Of a stretch of DNA of 22,033 bases, positions 5,700 to 11,692 are shown one piece after another; the stretch's first letter is position 1, and the number at the start of each line of letters is the position of its first letter. Where the stretch lies: the IMG/VR virus record IMGVR_UViG_3300017733_000055, positions 1 through 22,033 of that record; one strand, written 5' to 3'. The stretch comes from a virus. A program made the position numbers and the translations under genes. The notes below the pieces were generated by a model that had not been told where the DNA came from, did no database searches, and saw nothing but the letters and a program-made list of their open reading frames with translations.

Positions 5700-6400
5700 G
5701 ATCGAACTTCAGCATGATTCTTTTCTAGAGCAACAATCTTTGCTTCAAATGGAACATTCCATCCAGCAGGATTGAATCGTGCTGCTTCAGGGTAGCAATA
5801 AGATGGATCTAATTCTACAGTTGGAGGATTGTTAATGAGATATCGGTTCATGTGAGACTCATCATGCCAGACTGCAACGATACCTTTATCCGCATCTGCA
5901 TTTACATTCTCAACGATAGTCTCCGCCATCTTCAAGAAGTGCTCAGGTTTACCACCATTGAAACCACCAGCATAATACATTTTACCATCTTCTGGGGCAA
6001 CGTATGCAGTGCACTCTGGACGACGCTCATAAGAGAACTGAAGTTTATCCTTGAACCAGAATCCAGGATGCTGTGTTGCAACTAAATCCCCAAGAATCTC
6101 CTCACCAACCTTACCTTCAATTCTCATGTCTACATCCATGTAGAACACATAATCAAATTGTGAAAGGTATTCTTTCTCCTTAACAAAGTAATGATACCTT
6201 TTCAAAGTTGGCATGGGCCATGGTTCATGATCAATCTGGGAGATCTTTACATTATCGGAAGACTCTTCGATCTCATGGTCAGTAAAAACAAGAGCAGAGA
6301 TCTCGTGACCATTGAGAAAGTTCTCTTCTACAGATTCAAGGAGTTGCTCAACAAACTGAATATATTTGTTGGTAGCAATATTCAAAATACAAATTTTCAT
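5696..6400 (-). CDS. GT6-family glycosyltransferase (ABO blood-group / alpha-1,3-Gal(NAc) transferase family)
   Basis: 234 residues, the catalytic core of family GT6 without the membrane stem of animal enzymes. Signature blocks in order: HEPWPMPTLKRYHYF (58-72); YVFYMDVDM with a DxD metal site (Asp89, Asp91); HPGFWF (111-116); YERRPECTAYV (124-134); MYYAGGFNGG (141-150); VWHDESHMNRYL (177-188) with the catalytic Glu181; and KNHAEVR at the C-terminus. Family members move Gal or GalNAc in alpha-1,3 linkage, usually to Fuc-alpha1,2-Gal. Residues matching human 266 and 268 are Ala144 and Gly146; Gly at the second site is as in the A (GalNAc) enzyme. A GT6 gene is known in cyanophage P-SSM2. Coupled on both sides. 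Confidence 0.92.
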   Translation of the reverse strand: MKICILNIATNKYIQFVEQLLESVEENFLNGHEISALVFTDHEIEESSDNVKISQIDHEPWPMPTLKRYHYFVKEKEYLSQFDYVFYMDVDMRIEGKVGEEILGDLVATQHPGFWFKDKLQFSYERRPECTAYVAPEDGKMYYAGGFNGGKPEHFLKMAETIVENVNADADKGIVAVWHDESHMNRYLINNPPTVELDPSYCYPEAARFNPAGWNVPFEAKIVALEKNHAEVRS

Positions 6401-7056
6401 TATCGAATAGCGTAGGGGTAGAATTGCAAGTGTTCATAACTCATGCATTGAGTCATTGGGAAAGAAGTCAGTTTATGTGCCGTACCCAGGTCATTACTTG
6501 TTTGATAGAACATTGGATTGTCCAATGTAAAAATATTGAACCAGCGATGAAGTTCCGCGAATCCAACATCCTGATAATCTTTTACAACATACCCAGCGTG
6601 ATATGCAACTTTTGCACACATATCTTTGTAGAAATCATTCAGATATACAACTGAATGACCACCGAGCATATTATATATTCTTAGCAAGTTTGGATGCTCC
6701 TCAAACTGATCAATCTGAACATACTGTCCATTATGACCATTCATCCTACCCCATGAAGATATTCCTAGGTACAGGGCATCCGCATTATCAGGAAGATCAA
6801 TGATTGGAGTGAAGTTTTCCTCAAACAAAACACAGTCATCTTCAAAGAGAATGAATGGTGCTTTGAACTCGGTCAGTGCTTTGTGATGCGCCTTGGAACA
6901 TCCCGCTACTGGATTGTCGGAATCTGGAACACCATCAGTCCTAATAATATTTTTGAATCCCATTTTAGTGAGCATGTTCTTCATGCTCTCACTCTTCTCT
7001 ACATGATGTTCCATGTTCATGTAGATTGCTGGAATTTCCCTTAGATCAAGTTTCAT
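6400..7056 (-). CDS. GT25-like glycosyltransferase, paralogue B
   Basis: 218 residues. EIPAIYMNMEHHVEKSESM (7-25), GCSKAHHKAL (52-61) and LFEDDCVLF (70-78) match the GT25 pattern, and the sequence aligns without gaps to the first 80 residues of the gene at 4947-5699. The two copies flank GT6. This copy has AIYMNM where most GT25 proteins have YxINL, so its donor site may differ or be less active. Stop and start overlap the neighbours by 1 and 4 nt. Specificity unknown. Confidence 0.8.
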   Translation of the reverse strand: MKLDLREIPAIYMNMEHHVEKSESMKNMLTKMGFKNIIRTDGVPDSDNPVAGCSKAHHKALTEFKAPFILFEDDCVLFEENFTPIIDLPDNADALYLGISSWGRMNGHNGQYVQIDQFEEHPNLLRIYNMLGGHSVVYLNDFYKDMCAKVAYHAGYVVKDYQDVGFAELHRWFNIFTLDNPMFYQTSNDLGTAHKLTSFPMTQCMSYEHLQFYPYAIR

Positions 7057-7754
7057 CGAAATACCCTATAGTCAAAGTTGAATGTTTTAATATCTTTTCT
7101 AATATTTTTAAAATGTTGTCCAGTAATTGCCTCTCCATGAATATGTGGAATCTGTTGTTTAATCTTCTCCAGATTAGAATACTGACTATTAGATTCTAAG
7201 AAGTTTTCTTCAGTGGAAATCCAAATATACTCATTACATTCAGTTCCATTAAACTTAGCATTATGCCAGTAGTTTTCATTTACTATGATACTCTTTCCAA
7301 TATTCAATGCTTCTTCTTTAGGAATAAATTTATTAAGCAAAACATCAGGACGTAGAGTCACATATAAATCATATCCCGGATTGAAGAATTGTGTTGCCAC
7401 ACGATTTACTTTGTAATATTGTGATGCCAACCTTTTCTTTTCTTCTGGAAAGGAACTAGATCGAATTATACTTTCAGATAAGTTGTAATCTTCAATCTCT
7501 CCTTCAAAATGAGTTACAGAACTATCAATGAGGTATTCATCAATCTTTTTCTTATCTACATTATCAAAGCACGTATCTGGAATTTTACTGTGCCAATCAT
7601 CATTGATTCGATCAGATCTATGGTTTTTACTCCAGAAGGAATAGAACAAATCGATCTCACAATTTCCAAGGTCACGTCTAATGATATCAAAGTTATGTGC
7701 AAACTGATATCTAAATGTTCGCAAATACCCAGAAGTAAATACCGCAATTCTCAT
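7053..7754 (-). CDS. Unrecognised protein of the sugar operon, possible glycosyltransferase
   Basis: 233 residues from ATG 7754, which overlaps the stop of the fucosyltransferase as ATGA; longer readings start inside that gene. It begins MRIAVFTSGYLRTFRYQF, and the middle has a GYDLYVTLRPDVLL segment. The R-P-D motif after a YDLYVxL strand occurs in uncharacterised polysaccharide-cluster proteins, so a GT-A-like fold is plausible. No DxD site is clear. Codon and amino-acid use is richer in A/T-encoded residues (Asn, Ile, Lys) than in neighbours, which may point to a separate acquisition. Function not established. Confidence 0.65.
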   Translation of the reverse strand: MRIAVFTSGYLRTFRYQFAHNFDIIRRDLGNCEIDLFYSFWSKNHRSDRINDDWHSKIPDTCFDNVDKKKIDEYLIDSSVTHFEGEIEDYNLSESIIRSSSFPEEKKRLASQYYKVNRVATQFFNPGYDLYVTLRPDVLLNKFIPKEEALNIGKSIIVNENYWHNAKFNGTECNEYIWISTEENFLESNSQYSNLEKIKQQIPHIHGEAITGQHFKNIRKDIKTFNFDYRVFR

Positions 7755-8542
7755 AGAACCACCCATCCATCTCGATAGATTGTTGTCCAATCCTTCGTCT
7801 TTGATAATTCATCACCAAACCAAAGTTTAGGTGCAATAGTCTTTTGACTTTTGGCAAGATAAGACCCCCACCATGAGAACGATGAGTTTGCAATAATATG
7901 GTACTGACAGAGTGACATGAGGCACATATCAGCATCAGAAGAATTACCTTCAGCAACAATAAATCTGTCGTCAGAGAATAGTTCTTGTTGATGACACCAC
8001 TCGGGATCATCGGAAAAAACAATCACATCAGTCTTTGGTAAGAGTTTCAATGCTTCAGCATAATACTCCATGGGTTGAACTGGATGATTTGCGTTTACAG
8101 TATAATCTCCTCTACGGATATGCAGGGAAATCAATTCACCAAACTGGGATACAAACTCTCGACATGGATCAAGAGTTTCTGACTTAAATGTAAACTCTTT
8201 ACGAATTTGATCTTCTATACCTTCAAAATACTTTTCATTCTGAAAGTATCCAATAAGATCAACATTGTCTTCACAGGTATTGAATAACTGTTCATCAAAA
8301 CCAAATGTAGACTCAGACACCTTTCTCTGGTTTACTAAACCAGTATTGAAGTCACCAATCTTGAATGATTCGTAGATTGTAACATCAGAGTTTGCAACAT
8401 TGTCGTCTGCTTCTCCAAAGAATCTACGTGGTGGAATTGTAACTTCTAGTCCTCTGTTTGCTGCAATACCTTTTAATGATGCATACTGGAACATTTGATT
8501 ACCCAAACGTCCCAGATTTCCCAAACTATTAAACGACAACAT
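7751..8542 (-). CDS. GT11-family alpha-1,2-fucosyltransferase
   Basis: 263 residues from ATG 8542. LGRLGNQMFQYAS (10-22) is the GT11 N-terminal motif, and LHIRRGDY (140-147) is the GDP-fucose-binding HxRRGDY motif shared with human FUT1/FUT2 and bacterial WbsJ/FutC. SDDPEWC (177-183) and NSSFSWWGSYLA (219-230) are the other conserved GT11 blocks. It should move fucose from GDP-fucose to a terminal Gal in alpha-1,2 linkage, giving an H-antigen-like end. The two upstream genes make GDP-fucose. A longer reading from 8629 lies inside fcl and is rejected. It overlaps fcl by 14 nt. Confidence 0.93.
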   Translation of the reverse strand: MLSFNSLGNLGRLGNQMFQYASLKGIAANRGLEVTIPPRRFFGEADDNVANSDVTIYESFKIGDFNTGLVNQRKVSESTFGFDEQLFNTCEDNVDLIGYFQNEKYFEGIEDQIRKEFTFKSETLDPCREFVSQFGELISLHIRRGDYTVNANHPVQPMEYYAEALKLLPKTDVIVFSDDPEWCHQQELFSDDRFIVAEGNSSDADMCLMSLCQYHIIANSSFSWWGSYLAKSQKTIAPKLWFGDELSKTKDWTTIYRDGWVVL

Positions 8543-9464
8543 TATCTTTAAACCACTGATACGCCAACTCAACACCTTCACGGATATCTGTGGATGCTTT
8601 CCACCCAAGATCATTAACCCTAGAGACATCCATGACCTTTCTCATAGTTCCATTTGGTTTAGATGTATCCCATTCAATAGCACCAGTATAACCAACAACA
8701 GAAGCAATGGTTTCAGTCAATTCACGAATAGTGATATCAGTTCCCGTTCCAACATTAACGATGTTTTGTGGATCATCATACACATTCATCAGATGAACAC
8801 AAGCATCAGCAAGGTCATCAACATATAGGAACTCACGCATTGGTGAACCATCACCCCAGCAAGTAACTGAGTCTAGACCACTGACTTTTGCTTCATGGAA
8901 TCTACGAATCAAGGCAGGAAGTACGTGAGACTTTTCTGGATGATAGTTATCACATGGACCATACAAATTGCATGGCATTACACTAATTGCATTGAATCCA
9001 TGTTGCTCATGATATGACTGGCACATTTTGATTCCAGCAATCTTAGCAACAGCATAAGCGTCATTAGTCGTTTCTAGAGGACCAGTCAGCAATTGATCTT
9101 CTGTGATTGGTAGTCTTGGTTCCTTTGGATAGATGCAGGAGGATCCAAGGAATAATAGTTTTTTTACACCAAACTTGTGTGCGTTTCTAATGATGTTGGT
9201 TTGAATCATTAAATTGTCATTAATGACATCTGCTTTATAATCTCGGTTGGCAAGAATACCTCCAACTTTAGCAGCAGCAACAAACACATAATCAAACTCA
9301 TTATGTTTGAAAAAATAATTTGTTTGCATCTGACTGGTAAAGTTTACCTCATCTCTATGTGCACAACAAATGTCAGTATATCCTTCCCTCTCCAATCTTC
9401 GGACGATTGCTGAACCAACCATCCCTTTAGCACCCGCTACTAGAATCTTAGAATTTTTTTCCAT
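8529..9464 (-). CDS. fcl: GDP-L-fucose synthase
   Basis: 311 residues from ATG 9464, which overlaps the gmd stop (TGATG); GAGGG upstream serves as SD. NADP-binding VAGAKGMVGSAI (9-20), active-site LGSSCIYP (106-113; Ser108, Cys110), NDAYAVAKIAG (134-144; Tyr137, Lys141) and His180 (KSHVLP) match the E. coli enzyme's Ser107, Cys109, Tyr136, Lys140 and His179. It performs the 3,5-epimerisation and NADPH reduction of GDP-4-keto-6-deoxymannose to GDP-L-fucose. Length is normal for the family. The gene is also called wcaG. It works directly with gmd and feeds the GT11 transferase. Confidence 0.96.
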   Translation of the reverse strand: MEKNSKILVAGAKGMVGSAIVRRLEREGYTDICCAHRDEVNFTSQMQTNYFFKHNEFDYVFVAAAKVGGILANRDYKADVINDNLMIQTNIIRNAHKFGVKKLLFLGSSCIYPKEPRLPITEDQLLTGPLETTNDAYAVAKIAGIKMCQSYHEQHGFNAISVMPCNLYGPCDNYHPEKSHVLPALIRRFHEAKVSGLDSVTCWGDGSPMREFLYVDDLADACVHLMNVYDDPQNIVNVGTGTDITIRELTETIASVVGYTGAIEWDTSKPNGTMRKVMDVSRVNDLGWKASTDIREGVELAYQWFKDNVVV

Positions 9465-10468
9465 CACTTACCCTCACTTTCACACATTTCTTTAACTAGG
9501 TCTTCAAATGAGACTTCTGGTTCCCAACCCAATTCATGTCTCGCTTTGAATGAATCACCCAATAATGTCTCTACTTCTGTAGGTCGGTAATATTTAGGAT
9601 GCACTGATATGATTGTCTTTTTTGTCTTTCGGTCTAGAGCAATTTCGTCTTGACCTTCACCCATCCATTCAAGATCAAAACCAAAGTATTTCGCAGAAAG
9701 TTCTACAAATTCTCGAACAGAATGATCTATACCTGTGGCAATTACATAGTCCTCAGGTTTATCCTGCTGAAGCATCATCCACATCGCTCTCGCATAATCT
9801 TTAGCGTGTCCCCAGTCTCGTCTTGCATCAAGGTTGCCCAGAAATAGTACGTTCTCTTCCCCAGTTGAAATTCGATGCAGTCCTCGGGTAATCTTACGGG
9901 TAACAAACGTCTCACCCCTTCTTGGACTTTCATGATTGAATAAAATTCCAGAACTTGCATGTAGTCCATACGCTTCCCGATAATTTTTTACAATCCAAAA
10001 ACCATACAGTTTTGCTACGCCATATGGTGAGCGTGGATAAAAAGGCGTATTTTCAGTCTGTGGTGTTTCCTGAACTTTGCCATATAGTTCACTAGTAGAT
10101 GCCTGATAGATACGAACCTTGTCCTCCATACCCAGAAGACGAACTGCTTCTAAAACACGAAGCGTTCCAAGACCATCCACCATTCCGGTGTATTCGGGCA
10201 TCTCAAATGATACCTTAACATGACTCTGAGCACCCAGATTATAAATTTCATCGGGTTCAGTTTTCTTAATAATATTTACAATGTTGGTGGAGTCCGTGAG
10301 GTCACCATAATGCAATGTAATTTTATCGTAAATATGATCAATACGATGGGTATTAATAAGAGAAGAACGTCTCACGATACCATGTACTTGGTATCCCTTC
10401 GTGACTAGTAACTCTGCAAGGTATGAACCGTCTTGCCCAGTAATACCAGTAATTAGAGCAACTTTCAT
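9464..10468 (-). CDS. gmd: GDP-mannose 4,6-dehydratase
   Basis: 334 residues from ATG 10468. [18 protein letters not shown] (4-21), RRSS (33-36), NLGAQSHV (77-84), ASTSELYG (123-130; Thr125, Glu127) and Tyr149/Lys153 in RSPYGVAK reproduce the GMD catalytic triad plus Glu. [15 protein letters not shown] is the GDP-mannose-binding block. It converts GDP-mannose to GDP-4-keto-6-deoxymannose, the first step to GDP-fucose. It is the first gene of the sugar operon. A longer reading to 10549 is rejected because it would pass through a terminator and a promoter. The leader is about 15 nt without a clear SD. Confidence 0.97.
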   Translation of the reverse strand: MKVALITGITGQDGSYLAELLVTKGYQVHGIVRRSSLINTHRIDHIYDKITLHYGDLTDSTNIVNIIKKTEPDEIYNLGAQSHVKVSFEMPEYTGMVDGLGTLRVLEAVRLLGMEDKVRIYQASTSELYGKVQETPQTENTPFYPRSPYGVAKLYGFWIVKNYREAYGLHASSGILFNHESPRRGETFVTRKITRGLHRISTGEENVLFLGNLDARRDWGHAKDYARAMWMMLQQDKPEDYVIATGIDHSVREFVELSAKYFGFDLEWMGEGQDEIALDRKTKKTIISVHPKYYRPTEVETLLGDSFKARHELGWEPEVSFEDLVKEMCESEGK

Positions 10469-10489
10469 AAACAATGAATCAATATGGTT

Positions 10490-10530
10490 ATTATATAGAA
10501 AAAGACGGTTGGGGTCAAGCCAACCGTCTT
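10490..10530 (-). promoter_or_regulatory. Fused terminator and sigma70 promoter of the sugar operon
   Basis: TTGACC (10518-10513), a 17-bp spacer and TATAAT (10495-10490) form a near-consensus promoter, with the start near 10483. The same DNA forms an 11-bp perfect stem (10502-10512 with 10520-10530) whose 7-nt loop holds five of the six -35 bases, followed by a T-run (minus strand) in the spacer. It thus also ends the transcript of the gene at 10677-10895. This is the second unit of this design, after 1826-1861. Confidence 0.85.
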
Positions 10531-10597
10531 TATAAGGTCTCACATGCACGCCACCTATTCTTTAGAGAAATAGGAAACTCATAATAGGGTCATATTG

Positions 10598-10671
10598 ACT
10601 CCACCAGTGCTGTTAAAGTCCATCCGTGACTTATGGGAGAAAACTCCGACCAGGGTTGTTAAAGACTCTCC
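10598..10671 (-). repeat. Imperfect direct repeat pair in the 3' untranslated region
   Basis: Two copies, 10598-10625 and 10643-10671, share about 23 of 29 positions on the minus strand around a CTTTAACA core and a CTGGT-GGAGT tail. They lie between the stop at 10677 and the terminator at 10502-10530, in DNA with no ORF. A further near-palindrome sits at about 10554-10574. Purpose unknown. Confidence 0.55.
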
Positions 10672-10676
10672 ATGTC

Positions 10677-10895
10677 TCAAGCAACTTCAACAGATTCTAA
10701 ATCATTGATTAGACAATCAATAAGGATTTCATAATCATCAAGAGCATCTCCAGAAAAATCAATGCCCGTATTTTCATAAAAACGACGAACTTTTTTGAAG
10801 AGTTTAGGATTTTTAACGTCAAGGAAAATATCTCCCTTTGCTGCTGAACGTAGAGTATCCAGATCCTTAGTCTTGAATTTTGTAGTCAGTGCCAT
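10677..10895 (-). CDS. Conserved-type cyanophage protein, 72 aa, function unknown
   Basis: 72 residues, soluble, mixed charge (MALTTKFKTKDLDTLRSAAK at the start, acidic LDDYEILIDCLINDLESVEVA at the end). The first third is basic and the last third acidic, consistent with a small helical protein that may bind nucleic acid or a partner, but no motif supports this. It has its own near-consensus promoter (10918-10946), a leader of about 16 nt and a terminator (10502-10530), so it is a single-gene transcript. This suggests early expression as a host-interaction protein, by inference. Confidence 0.8.
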   Translation of the reverse strand: MALTTKFKTKDLDTLRSAAKGDIFLDVKNPKLFKKVRRFYENTGIDFSGDALDDYEILIDCLINDLESVEVA

Positions 10896-10917
10896 TGTTT
10901 TGAATGTTAACGATTAC

Positions 10918-10946
10918 AGTATAAGATGGATTTAGTATTTGGTCAA
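10918..10946 (-). promoter_or_regulatory. Sigma70-type promoter of the 72-aa gene
   Basis: TTGACC (10946-10941), a 17-bp spacer and TATACT (10923-10918) on the minus strand. It lies between the tRNA-CAT gene and the ATG at 10895. Confidence 0.8.
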
Positions 10947-10967
10947 GTAGGACAAATAATCTGCCCA

Positions 10968-11040
10968 TGGGGGTCGCGAGGATCGAACTCGCCTTATCCG
11001 AATTATGAGTTCGGTGCATTCACCAGATTGCTAGACCCCC
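10968..11040 (-). tRNA. tRNA with CAT anticodon (Met or lysidine-type Ile)
   Basis: 73 nt with acceptor stem GGGGGTC/GACCCCC, D-arm GCA/TGC, anticodon stem CCGAA/TTCGG with loop CTCATAA, variable ATAAG, T-arm GCGAG/CTCGC and A73. G1 pairs with C72, so it is not an initiator. CAT may read AUG, or AUA if the C is modified to lysidine. No CCA is encoded. It lies 2 nt beyond tRNA-Ile. Confidence 0.93.
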
Positions 11041-11042
11041 GG

Positions 11043-11114
11043 TAGGACCGCTGAGAGTTGAACCCAGTTCACACCGTTATAAGCAGTGGGCCTTAACCGA
11101 TAGGCGACGGTCCC
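11043..11114 (-). tRNA. tRNA-Ile (anticodon TAT)
   Basis: 72 nt with acceptor GGGACCG/CGGTCCT (G-U at the end), D-stem GCCT/AGGC, anticodon stem CACTG/CGGTG with loop CTTATAA (U33, anticodon UAU, A37), T-arm CTGGG/CTCAG and A73. It reads AUA codons directly. UAU anticodons are uncommon in bacteria, which normally use lysidine-modified CAU. No CCA encoded. Confidence 0.9.
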
Positions 11115-11125
11115 TCATATTCAAT

Positions 11126-11269
11126 TTAATCCAACTTGTCTGAATCTTCCTCAGGAACTAAGACAACTATACCATACTCTGTAGATATTTGTATTTTTTC
11201 TCCAAAACTGACTCTTTCAAAAATTTCGTAGCAATTCTCTATGAAAGATTCTGCGTTAATTGATTCCAT
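11126..11269 (-). CDS. Phd/YefM-like orphan antitoxin, 47 aa
   Basis: 47 residues. The pattern INAESFIENCYEIFERVSFGE followed by KIQISTEYGIVVLVPEED resembles the N-terminal DNA-binding fold of Phd/YefM antitoxins (helix, then a V..GE turn, then a strand with VVLVPEE). In that family this part binds operator DNA, and a C-terminal tail neutralises the toxin. Here the tail is only a few residues and no toxin ORF is adjacent. It could repress a promoter, or be a leftover or decoy. It shares a transcript with two tRNAs and a structured leader. Identification rests on pattern only. Confidence 0.55.
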   Translation of the reverse strand: MESINAESFIENCYEIFERVSFGEKIQISTEYGIVVLVPEEDSDKLD

Positions 11270-11305
11270 CTATGTTTAATAGATTACCTGACTTATATAT
11301 GGTGT

Positions 11306-11374
11306 GGTAGGTTCCTATCGCCGCTAACCCTGAACCTACCGAAGGGGGTCACCGCAGTCGTTATTTGAACGACT
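11306..11374 (-). ncRNA. Structured 5' leader RNA with possible pseudoknot
   Basis: The leader of the transcript starting near 11373 has a 7-bp hairpin at its very 5' end (11356-11362 with 11368-11374) and a 9-bp hairpin (11306-11314 with 11332-11340) with a 17-nt loop. On the minus strand the loop holds GGGTTA, which can pair with TGACCC in the linker (about 11346-11351), forming a pseudoknot. It has no terminator T-run. It precedes the Phd-like ORF by about 35 nt. It may be a cis-regulatory RNA or a stabilising 5' structure. Confidence 0.5.
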
Positions 11375-11379
11375 CAAAT

Positions 11380-11408
11380 ATAATAACACTACTCATGGTG
11401 CTTGTCAA
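11380..11408 (-). promoter_or_regulatory. Sigma70-type promoter of the leader/Phd-like/tRNA transcript
   Basis: TTGACA (11408-11403), a 17-bp spacer and TATTAT (11385-11380) on the minus strand, lying over the 3' end of the 53-residue membrane protein gene. The predicted start (near 11373) coincides with the first hairpin of the leader. Confidence 0.82.
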
Positions 11409-11550
11409 ATGGTTCCCAGTGCTGCCAACCATATTTGTGAACTGCCCACATACCAATGATAGGGACAAAAACTAAACACCATGCCAGAAATCCTATTCCG
11501 TATGGGTTTTTTAATACTGTTCCGCAAAACCTAGCAAGATGTATCATCAT
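11389..11550 (-). CDS. Small single-pass membrane protein, 53 aa
   Basis: 53 residues (start MMIHLARFCG). One hydrophobic span (about 20-39, FLAWCLVFVPIIGMWAV) is followed by a Trp/His-rich tail (HKYGWQHWEPFDKHHE). The aromatic, basic tail suggests membrane-surface anchoring. It overlaps the next upstream ORF by 20 nt, in the compact style of this block. No family recognised. Its last codons contain the promoter at 11380-11408. The second ATG (11547) is also possible. Confidence 0.65.
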   Translation of the reverse strand: MMIHLARFCGTVLKNPYGIGFLAWCLVFVPIIGMWAVHKYGWQHWEPFDKHHE

Positions 11551-11692
11551 TAGATTCGTTACCTTTAATATCGCATGTTAATTTACAATCCTCTCCTTGA
11601 TATTCACTATCAGGAATAAAAACATCTCCACCACATACAATGCTTCTACATACTCGTTTAGATGAGTCTATTTTAATATACTGATCGTCCAT
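11531..11692 (-). CDS. Small Cys-rich protein, 53 aa
   Basis: 53 residues, acidic, with five Cys (RVCRSIVCGG in the first half, EDCKLTCDIKG and a terminal Cys in the second). The two CX3-4C pairs could hold a metal or disulfides, but the spacing matches no zinc ribbon I recognise. It overlaps neighbours on both sides (25 and 20 nt). Real coding is likely from the chain of overlaps; function unknown. Confidence 0.6.
   Translation of the reverse strand: MDDQYIKIDSSKRVCRSIVCGGDVFIPDSEYQGEDCKLTCDIKGNESNDDTSC

Noticed and set aside
5852-6803. Plus-strand ORFs within the GT6 and GT25 genes
   Set aside because: Antisense shadows with low-complexity, Cys/Ile-rich translations and no signals.
9464-10549. 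Longer gmd reading with 27 extra N-terminal residues
   Set aside because: The extension runs through the terminator stem and the TATAAT promoter, and GMD proteins normally begin [17 protein letters not shown] as here from 10468.
11306-11374. Glutamine (glnA/Downstream-peptide) riboswitch
   Set aside because: The conserved three-way junction and its CGGAAGUAGG-like stretch could not be fitted to the sequence.
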